DNA of 64,000 nucleotides from contig JAEUVU010000019.1 of assembly GCA_016786725.1 (NCBI GenBank), positions 124,001-188,000 of the forward strand. Reading direction: 5' to 3'. The position numbers were made by a program, and so were the translations under genes. Numbering within the stretch: position 1 is the stretch's first letter; every line of letters starts with the position of its first letter. Below, piece by piece: positions 52,901 through 58,051 of this stretch. Origin of the DNA: Ferruginibacter sp. Lineage in GTDB: Bacteria > Bacteroidota > Bacteroidia > Chitinophagales > Chitinophagaceae. Under the pieces are notes generated by a model that saw only the letters and a program-made list of their open reading frames with translations, was not told the origin of the DNA and ran no database searches.

Positions 52901-54316
52901 GCAGGCGTTAACCAATGGAACACCCGTAACCGTCCTGCTGACGATTACTATGAAATTTTTGAGTTGGGCGGTGGCGGAAGCCGTTTCGTTATCCAGGATG
53001 GAACCGGTAATGTAGGTATCGGCGAAACTACCAACCCATCTTACAGATTAGATGTATTACACGGCGGCGCTACAGGTGCACGTGTTCGTTCAAGCTCTAC
53101 CTTCTCTATCATTGATATTGATGCTGCCAATGGTGATGCTGCTTTGCGTTTTGCAAAAGCAGGCACTAACCAGTGGAATCTGCGCAACCGTCCTGCCGAT
53201 GATTACCTTGAGATCTTTGAATTAGGGGGAGGCGGAAGCCGTTTTGTGATCCAGGATGGTACTGGTAACGTAGGTATCGGCGAAACAACCAACCCAACTT
53301 ATCGCTTAGACGTATTGCATGGTGGCGCAACCGGTATCCGCAGCCGCTCAAGTGCCACTTTCTCTTTAATGGATATTGATGCTGCCAATGGTGATGCTGC
53401 TTTACGTTTTGCAAGAGCTGGCTCAAACCAGTGGAATATACGTAACGATCCAGCTAACGATAACTTACAGATATTTGAACTTGGTGGTGGCGGCGAAAGG
53501 ATGAGGATTGACAATACTACAGGTAAAGTTTGGGTAAATGGTGATTTTACAGCATTAGGCGCTAAATTGTTCACTATGGACCACCCGCTTGACCCTGCCA
53601 ACAAAACTTTAATGCACGCTGCCGTAGAAAGCAATGAAGTATTGAATACTTACAGCGGCAATGTGATTACAGATGCTTCAGGTAAAGCTACCGTAACGCT
53701 TCCTGATTATTTTGAAGCCATCAACAAGGATTTCCGTTACCAGTTAACCGTGGTTGGCGGAACATTTGCACAGGCAATCATCAGCAAAGAAATAAGCAAC
53801 AATAAATTTGAGATTGCTACCAACCAGCCGAATGTAAAAGTTAGCTGGGAAGTAAAGGGTGTTCGTAATGATGCCAGGATGAAGATGAATCCTTTCACTG
53901 CAGTGCAGGATAAGCCAGCTACGCAAAAAGGTAAATATATTGATCCTAAATCACACAATCAACCGGAAAGCAAAGGTGTTAGTTATGATGCTAACCAGAG
54001 TTCTTCATTATCTGACATTAAACCATCTGCTGACAAAAAAGCTGCTCCTGCAACAACAGGCGGCAGCCTTGACCAGGGCCCGGTAAGTAAAGCAACTGTT
54101 GCTGCTAAAGCAGATAACAGCGGAAGCGTTGCTGATGTACCTGTTGCCAAACCATCTACCAAAAAAGTTGATGCAAGTGGTAGTGTGCTGGATACTCCGG
54201 CTGCTAAACCAGTTGATAAAAAACTTCCTCTTGAAGGAAGCGTGGCTCCTGAAACTAAAAAACCAGAAGTGAAACCAGCTGCTGCGCCAGCCGGTCCACA
54301 AAGCGTAAACGGCTAA
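49925..54316 (+). CDS. Giant repetitive secreted fibre-like protein
   Basis: This 1463-residue protein has a signal peptide (MKKILLTLAGFIVTLLAVAQ). The first ~150 residues are a beta domain (NYQGVARNSVGNVLPSQPIGLRLS to STQLVSVPYSLYAAAAA). PAGGDLTGTYPNP follows, a joint typical of tail-fibre-like proteins. Residues about 200-460 are a Gly/Thr/Asn-rich array. Residues about 687-1200 are six tandem units of 85-86 residues (SYRLDVLHGG to GTGNVGIGETT). A conserved end domain then appears (HPLDPANKTLMHAAVESNEVLNTYSGNVITDASGKA to NVKVSWEVKGVR). The last ~130 residues are Lys/Pro/Ala-rich and disordered. No T9SS tail is evident. It is likely a long surface filament or adhesin. A terminator follows directly. 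Confidence 0.85.
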   Translation: MKKILLTLAGFIVTLLAVAQAPNLLNYQGVARNSVGNVLPSQPIGLRLSILAGGPTGTPVYVETRNVTTNAFGLFNVQVGSPGAITTTGTIAGINWTAFGVGSGTKFLQVEIDPIGGTNYFNVGSTQLVSVPYSLYAAAAAPVGPAGGDLTGTYPNPQIFFPLIKTFNATTLTPANTQLLGLTNSATTGTLGAITGTSASTDANATAIMGTMSSTSPGGFSAAVKGVNNGTGGLGIGVWGSQAGSGWGVYGTAPNGIGVNGTSTSGTGVFGTSASGSAGSFVNSTAANTAPTLATNTNGAGDGLQAINTGTGKAGTFTINNAANANFAVDAFSNGTNSTVNSTNTGTGAAGTFTVNNTASTADALRAVTNGVGASWAIRATSTGTNGAGLFISNNATATNNNLQSNTNGLGRAGLFNSTNAASTSNGVDINVAGTGFALRAASSNAAPKALRTEGGVQLTGIGEANNLILKSDATGNANWATPASVGIVTGTGTLNFVPKWTPNGTNLGNSQLFDDGLSVGINTITPVTKFHVRSATNWPAAFEATTPQSYISIHANGNYNGYLGTWNNAANRDIDAGTGAGNATGNFNLVTNATVRATVTPAGNMGIATATPQHQLTVGGNTADAQGVIVRGVGNGPANWKGGAAFGNTNATVIMGELNGVAQLGGHNNNLSAWTPLAINSVPGNNVGIGTAAPSYALDVNHNGSTGLHVRSLAAFSVVDLDAANGDAALRYQEAGVTRWNVRNAPGTNDYQIIRNNSLPANVTINNGTGFVGITQTAPSYQLDVLHAGSTGIRSQSSSSFSVVDIDGASGDAALRFQKAGVNMWNTRNRPADDYYEWFEMGGGGSRMVIQRGTGNVGIGETTSPSYRLDVLHGGSTGIRSRSSSSFSVVDIDAASGDAALRFAKAGVNQWNMRNRPGDDYLEIFELGGGGSRMVIQDGTGNVGIGETTSPSYRLDVLHGGSTGIRSRSSSSFSVVDIDAASGDAALRFAKAGVNQWNTRNRPADDYYEIFELGGGGSRFVIQDGTGNVGIGETTNPSYRLDVLHGGATGARVRSSSTFSIIDIDAANGDAALRFAKAGTNQWNLRNRPADDYLEIFELGGGGSRFVIQDGTGNVGIGETTNPTYRLDVLHGGATGIRSRSSATFSLMDIDAANGDAALRFARAGSNQWNIRNDPANDNLQIFELGGGGERMRIDNTTGKVWVNGDFTALGAKLFTMDHPLDPANKTLMHAAVESNEVLNTYSGNVITDASGKATVTLPDYFEAINKDFRYQLTVVGGTFAQAIISKEISNNKFEIATNQPNVKVSWEVKGVRNDARMKMNPFTAVQDKPATQKGKYIDPKSHNQPESKGVSYDANQSSSLSDIKPSADKKAAPATTGGSLDQGPVSKATVAAKADNSGSVADVPVAKPSTKKVDASGSVLDTPAAKPVDKKLPLEGSVAPETKKPEVKPAAAPAGPQSVNG
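51983..53524 (+). repeat. Six tandem coding repeats of 255 or 258 bases
   Basis: Unit starts, marked by the GNVGIG-type codons, are at 51983, 52238, 52493, 52751, 53009 and 53267, ending at 53524. The first two units are 255 bases and the last four 258. Units 3 and 4 are nearly identical in protein and very close in DNA. This suggests recent duplication or gene conversion. Confidence 0.9.
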
Positions 54317-54343
54317 TTCCGTTTAGCACTTTCTTAATAACTT

Positions 54344-54377
54344 GCAGGCATGAAATATTTCATGCCTGCTTTTTTTT
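54344..54377 (+). terminator. Perfect palindromic terminator overlapping the start of the next gene
   Basis: A 26-base perfect palindrome at 54344-54369 (GCAGGCATGAAAT and its reverse complement) is followed by eight Ts (54370-54377). It has the form of a strong rho-independent terminator for the fibre gene. The ATG of the next gene (54350) and its second Met codon (54362) both lie inside the stem. Confidence 0.85.
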
Positions 54378-55276
54378 GCGTACTCCTTTCCATACACATA
54401 TCAGCACAGGACAAACCAGACAGCTCGGTTACTGTTGGCAAAAAAACAATTACCCTTAGTGAAGTGGTGGTTAATAACGATCTCAATGTTCCTGCATTCA
54501 TCAACCGCATAAAAAACGATACCAGTTTTTATAAAGCCTTTCGCAACCTGCGTATACTGGGTTTTACTGCCATTAATGACATACGCATGAATGACGGAGA
54601 TGGTAAAATGAAAGCTGGATTGCGGAGCACAACCAAACAACTCCGCAGTAATAACTGCCGCACCATGCAAACACTGGAAGAACAAATTACCGGCGATATC
54701 TATGATGAGAACAGGGAGTTTACTTATTACACTGCTAAAATGTATGCTTCTCTTTTCTTTACAAAAGATTCTGTTTGCGGGGAGGATAACATTGTTACAG
54801 GCAGAGAATTTAGTATGGCAGGTAAAAGCGGGCTGGAGAAAAATAAAGAACAATTGAAGATGCTTTTCTTCAACCCCGGCAAAAGAATAAACGGGCTACC
54901 CTTCATCAGCAATAAAACAGCTATTTACGATGATGAAATGGCTGACAGGTACGACATGAATATTGACATTGATATGTTTAATGGGCAAAGCTGTTACATC
55001 TTTACCCAAAAAGTAAAGCCTGAAAGTAAAGACGATGTGATCGTTGATGAAATGACGACCTGGTTCAACGACAAGACATTGGAAGTGGTGGCCCGCAATT
55101 ACTCTTTAAGCTACAGCGCCGGGGTTTATGATTTTAAAGTACAGATGGAAGTTGTGATGAGCAAGTACGGCGAATACCTGGTGCCATCACTCATTCGCTA
55201 TATCGGTAACTGGAAAGCAATTTTTAAACCCCGGGAAAGAGGAGTTTTTACTGCTACCCTTTTTGATTTTAACTGA
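54350..55276 (+). CDS. Exported protein of unknown function, start codon inside a terminator hairpin
   Basis: This 308-residue protein has a signal peptide (MKYFMPAFFCVLLSIHISAQ) and no sorting tail. The mature part opens DSSVTVGKKTITLSEVVVNNDLNVPAFINRIKNDTSFYKAFRNLR, a start like that of carboxypeptidase-regulatory or LolA-type envelope proteins. It continues with beta-rich segments (EMTTWFNDKTLEVVARNYSLSYSAGVYDFKVQMEVV). I recognise no named family. The ATG at 54350 is 6 bases into the palindromic terminator of the upstream gene. An alternative ATG at 54362 would drop the positive residue of the signal and is also in the stem. Expression may depend on readthrough. A strong terminator follows 10 bases after the stop. 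Confidence 0.75.
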   Translation: MKYFMPAFFCVLLSIHISAQDKPDSSVTVGKKTITLSEVVVNNDLNVPAFINRIKNDTSFYKAFRNLRILGFTAINDIRMNDGDGKMKAGLRSTTKQLRSNNCRTMQTLEEQITGDIYDENREFTYYTAKMYASLFFTKDSVCGEDNIVTGREFSMAGKSGLEKNKEQLKMLFFNPGKRINGLPFISNKTAIYDDEMADRYDMNIDIDMFNGQSCYIFTQKVKPESKDDVIVDEMTTWFNDKTLEVVARNYSLSYSAGVYDFKVQMEVVMSKYGEYLVPSLIRYIGNWKAIFKPRERGVFTATLFDFN

Positions 55277-55286
55277 ATAGATTTGT

Positions 55287-55334
55287 AAAGGGTTTCCAGC
55301 CATTGAAAGGCTGGGAACCCCTTTTATTTTTTTT
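55287..55334 (+). terminator. Strong rho-independent terminator after the gene at 54350
   Basis: AAAGGGTTTCCAGCC and GGCTGGGAACCCCTTTT pair around a short loop, followed by a long T-run. Confidence 0.9.
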
Positions 55335-55342
55335 ACCGCTTG

Positions 55343-55552
55343 TCAGTATATTTCTGTCAGGTCTGAGTTTTCGTAAACATAATTTTCCAGGTCGGCCTTG
55401 TTGTACAGGTATTTCTGTCGGTTAATACGCAGGTATTTAACTACTGCTTTTAAACTTCCCGACTCTAATGATCGGCGTAAGAATGAGCCTGGTAAATTCA
55501 TGATGCCTTCGGCATGTTTTTCGGTAACCCAAATTTGAGTTTTCTGGTTCAT
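55343..55552 (-). CDS. Small putative DNA-binding (excisionase/MerR-like helix-turn-helix) protein
   Basis: This 69-residue protein is divergent from the pseudo-transglutaminase gene. The C-terminal half reads SGSLKAVVKYLRINRQKYLYNKADLENYVYENSDL. This resembles the recognition-and-wing pattern of HTH_17 proteins, in which a short helix is followed by a basic strand and YLYxKxDLxxYL. The N-terminal half (WVTEKHAEGIMNLPGSFLRRSLESG) would supply the first helix-turn-helix. The assignment is by pattern only. If correct, a palindrome in the shared upstream region (55626-55645) is a candidate operator. No integrase or transposase is nearby, so a plain regulator seems more likely than an excisionase. 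Confidence 0.5.
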   Translation of the reverse strand: MNQKTQIWVTEKHAEGIMNLPGSFLRRSLESGSLKAVVKYLRINRQKYLYNKADLENYVYENSDLTEIY

Positions 55553-55625
55553 AAGGATATATTTTAATTGTACAACAAAGAATAAAAAAATATCCTTCGT
55601 TTTTGTAAAGGAACATTCGAAATTT

Positions 55626-55645
55626 ATGTAGTAATTGCACTACAT
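55626..55645. promoter_or_regulatory. Perfect ATGTAGT-N6-ACTACAT palindrome, candidate operator
   Basis: ATGTAGT (55626-55632) and ACTACAT (55639-55645) are exact inverted 7-base arms around AATTGC. The site lies between the divergent HTH-like gene and the pseudo-transglutaminase gene. It has the size and symmetry of a dimeric repressor site. Confidence 0.5.
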
Positions 55646-55729
55646 ATAACGCCCGCCAGGCAATAAAATTTGAGGCGGGCTTAAATAAATTTTAGCATTA
55701 TTATTAGTTTTTATCGTTTAATTTTAATT

Positions 55730-56689
55730 ATGCTAAACTCAATCAAAACAACAACCTTTTTCTTTTTATTATTATTTTCTTTTGCTGCAAACGCACAAAC
55801 CAATGGCAAGGATTTTACAGCCATTGATGCTTATGTAAAAAGCCTGGGCAGCCTGGAAGGTATGAGCATGGGTACCATCAATAATGTACTCATCAACAAG
55901 TACACCGACAAGATGGAAAAGGCCAGGGCTATTTATTACTGGATAGCCAATAACATTACATTTGATGTGAAACTGGCAAAAAATAATAATGCCCTCAAAA
56001 ACACCCCTGCAGAAGTTTTAAAAACAAGAAGGGCCACAGCCCCGGGCTTTGCAAATCTCTTTCAGGACCTGTGCAGCAGCGGCGATATACGTTGCCTTAC
56101 TGTTGATGGTTTTGTGAAACACAACACCGGGCAGATAGGAGAAAAAGACCTGGAGATAAACCATACCTGGGCCGTGGTGCAACTTGGACAGAGCCCCGAA
56201 GAATGGTATTATGTGGACGCCGCTTTCGGCAGCGGCTATTTAAGCGCCGATATGAAGGAGTATAAAAAATATTACAGTGATGCATATTTTTTTACAGAAA
56301 AAGCAAGCTTTAACCAGCAGCATTATCCTGATAACAAAGCATGGAAACTGGGCAGCGGCCCCGATAAAGGAGATTTTTTTGATATGCCGGTTGTAAAAAC
56401 TGCTGCCATGGAAATGGTTATTACCAAATGCAGTCCTAATGATGGTAAATTAAAAGTAAAAGCCGATAAAGGTGTAAAATTTAATTTTACGGTAAAGAAT
56501 ACCGAAAATATTACCAAGGTAGAACTGAGTGTTGGTGATAAAAAGAAATACAGGCTGGAGAATATTGATTACACTAACTCTGCCACCTCACTTGGTTTTA
56601 CTTATAAATTTAAAGATACCGACAGCGGCCCAGTAACTGTTTTTGTGAATGGGAAGGAGTTTGTGCAGTATTATGTGGAGGTAGAATGA
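55730..56689 (+). CDS. Exported transglutaminase-like protein lacking the catalytic cysteine
   Basis: This 319-residue protein has a signal peptide (to about residue 22, SFAANAQ). A transglutaminase-like domain follows at about 50-170. It has KARAIYYWIANNITFDV, then TRRATAPGFANLFQDLCSS, EINHTWAVVQLG and WYYVDAAFGSG. In active members the third element reads RxGVCxGYxxLF. Here the Cys position is A104 (T-A-P-G), while His (H145) and Asp (D163) remain. It should be a pseudoenzyme. C115 is too far along to replace the nucleophile directly. The C-terminal ~110 residues look like one beta-sandwich (KGVKFNFTVKNTENITKVELSV). The family often occurs in peptidoglycan or envelope settings. Confidence 0.8.
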   Translation: MLNSIKTTTFFFLLLFSFAANAQTNGKDFTAIDAYVKSLGSLEGMSMGTINNVLINKYTDKMEKARAIYYWIANNITFDVKLAKNNNALKNTPAEVLKTRRATAPGFANLFQDLCSSGDIRCLTVDGFVKHNTGQIGEKDLEINHTWAVVQLGQSPEEWYYVDAAFGSGYLSADMKEYKKYYSDAYFFTEKASFNQQHYPDNKAWKLGSGPDKGDFFDMPVVKTAAMEMVITKCSPNDGKLKVKADKGVKFNFTVKNTENITKVELSVGDKKKYRLENIDYTNSATSLGFTYKFKDTDSGPVTVFVNGKEFVQYYVEVE

Positions 56690-56715
56690 TAAGAACGATA
56701 CTGGATGGTAAAAAG

Positions 56716-56750
56716 ACTTCCGAAGTTTTGAAAACTTCGGAAGTTTTGTT
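56716..56750. terminator. Perfect 14-bp hairpin with T-run after the pseudo-transglutaminase gene
   Basis: ACTTCCGAAGTTTT (56716-56729) and AAAACTTCGGAAGT (56731-56744) are exact inverted arms with a single-base loop, followed by TTTGTTTTT. The form is both a terminator and a dispersed-repeat style element. Confidence 0.8.
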
Positions 56751-56765
56751 TTTAATCTTGTATAA

Positions 56766-56866
56766 TTATGCTTTTTTCTTAGGGGCTTTAGGTGTATCAT
56801 CCACTTCAAAACCCAAGTCGCTGAGTTTTTTGATGCCGCCGCCTGGCGTCTCCGCCAGGGGCTATT
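56766..56866 (-). pseudogene. Possible remnant of a gene's C-terminus, cut by a repeat
   Basis: On the minus strand a stop-bounded frame ending at 56766 reads GIKKLSDLGFEVDDTPKAPKKKA, which has the look of a real protein C-terminus with a lysine tail. Upstream of it the frame passes into repeat DNA (PLAETPGGG) and hits a stop. I cannot name the parent protein. Confidence 0.3.
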
Positions 56867-57175
56867 TAAATTGAGTTGTATTTTATTTTTGTTGAGGAAC
56901 CCTAAGCTTATCGCTGTTGGCGGGGGCGCCAGACAGCGGCGTATGATGGTTTGGATGTTGGCTTGCGAATATTTTATGTAATGCCACCAATGGCTACAGG
57001 GTTACATTTCCAGGAGTAAAATGTTCATTGCTGGTCAAAAAGGCCAGACAACGGCGAAGATTGGAGCGAAGACCAAGCGTGGCGAAAACTTTCCTTAAAA
57101 TATTTAAGATGCCGCCGCCTGGCGTCCCCGCCAGCGGCGATTTAGATTGAATTGCATTTTATTTTTGCTGGCGAA
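56832..57175. repeat. Direct repeats of about 68 bases flanking a 208-base gene-free spacer
   Basis: Copy 1 at 56832-56899 and copy 2 at 57108-57175 share GATGCCGCCGCCTGGCGTC, then CCGCCAG, then ATTTA, ATTGA and ATTTTATTTTTG with few differences. Each starts with a GCCGCCTGGCG/CGCCAGGGGC-type hairpin. The spacer holds no open frame that I can support. The layout recalls a solo element or a deletion scar. Confidence 0.75.
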
Positions 57176-57255
57176 GTCTTTTCTACCGGTTGTGAAGATA
57201 GCAACCCATAACAGCAGATTTCTCCTATCATCGAAATAACAAGACACGGGAATAA

Positions 57256-57285
57256 AAAAAGCTTCAATTTTCATTGAAGCTTTTT
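57256..57285 (-). terminator. Terminator of the DsbA-like gene
   Basis: AAAAAGCTTCAAT and ATTGAAGCTTTTT form a 13-bp stem with a TTTC loop. It can work in both directions. Confidence 0.88.
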
Positions 57286-57290
57286 AAATA

Positions 57291-57872
57291 TTATGCTCTT
57301 TGTTTTACCTGTTTTACAGGCGCTTTTTTCTTTGTTTTTTTCAGCGCATCAGTAATGCCTTTGCTGAGGTTTTCGTAAGTAGGTTTACCGCTTACTCTCT
57401 CGCCGTTCACAAAAAATGCAGGTACATCGGTTACGCCTTTTTCAATGCCTTCGTTCAAGTCGTTACGAACCTGCCAGCCGTAGGTTGAGTTGATGAGTTC
57501 TTCCAAAAAGCTTTTGTTTACAACGCCTGCTTCTTTTGAGTACAGCTTTAAGCTGGTGGTGCCCAGCTGGCGGCGGTTATCAAAAAGGATGTTGTGCATT
57601 TCCCAGAATTTACCAACCTGTGAGGCTGCAATAGCCGCCTCGCCTGCCTTCATAGAGCGCTGGTGTATCTTCATCATGGGAAAATGACGGAACTGAAACC
57701 TTATTTTGCCATCAAACTCTTCAAGCAATTTTTTTACTACTTCATTTGCTTTTGCACAATCTTCGCTTTCATATTCTCCAAACTCCATCAGGGTTACTGC
57801 TGCATCGGGGTTACCTACGTAAACATCTTTTGGTGGGATGACTTCTACCACTTCTTTTACTTTCATTGCCAT
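57291..57872 (-). CDS. DsbA-family thioredoxin-fold protein with SxxC active site
   Basis: This 193-residue protein has no signal peptide. It belongs to the DsbA-like thioredoxin family related to the C-terminal domain of some NhaA antiporters (VYVGNPDAAVTLMEFGEYESEDCAKANEVVKKLLEEF). The active-site loop is S36-E-D-C39, where relatives have CxxC. The more reactive first cysteine is therefore serine. The cis-proline segment GVTDVPAFFVNGERV is intact. With only the second Cys it could be an isomerase-like or binding protein, not an oxidase. The last 18 residues are Lys-rich (KKTKKKAPVKQVKQRA). It lies downstream of clpB on the same strand, separated by a palindromic repeat. Confidence 0.85.
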   Translation of the reverse strand: MAMKVKEVVEVIPPKDVYVGNPDAAVTLMEFGEYESEDCAKANEVVKKLLEEFDGKIRFQFRHFPMMKIHQRSMKAGEAAIAASQVGKFWEMHNILFDNRRQLGTTSLKLYSKEAGVVNKSFLEELINSTYGWQVRNDLNEGIEKGVTDVPAFFVNGERVSGKPTYENLSKGITDALKKTKKKAPVKQVKQRA

Positions 57873-57958
57873 AGTCTGTTTCTTTTTTCCTGTTGTATAA
57901 ACAACTGTTATTAATGTATTGTTCTGTTAATTTTTTTATAGCGTATTGACTCAAAAAA

Positions 57959-58030
57959 CTGTCAGGTTGAGCTTGTAGAAACCGATGCCATTTGCATCAA
58001 CCCGTCTTCGACAAGCTCAGACTGACAGTA
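57959..58030. repeat. 'CTGTCAGGTTGAGCTTGTCGAA' palindromic repeat, copy 2
   Basis: The left arm (from 57959) reads ACTGTCAGGTTGAGCTTGTA and the right arm (58008-58030) TTCGACAAGCTCAGACTGAC. It matches the copy at 36484. It lies between the clpB 3' end and the DsbA-like gene's start. Confidence 0.8.
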
Positions 58031-58051
58031 CAATTTAAATTAGCTTTTCTT

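Larger units (their letters stand above)
56690..57290. other. 601-base gap without an intact gene
   Basis: It contains, in order: the perfect hairpin at 56716, the gene remnant at 56766, the two 68-base direct repeats, and the terminator of the DsbA-like gene at 57256. I see no intact coding region or RNA gene. Confidence 0.7.

Noticed and set aside
51983..53524. CRISPR-like regular repeat array
   Set aside because: The period is 255-258 bases, there are no unique spacers, and the repeats are translated as protein units.
49925..54316. Prophage tail fibre
   Set aside because: The protein shares features with tail-fibre-like proteins, but it has a signal peptide and no phage genes lie within the window.
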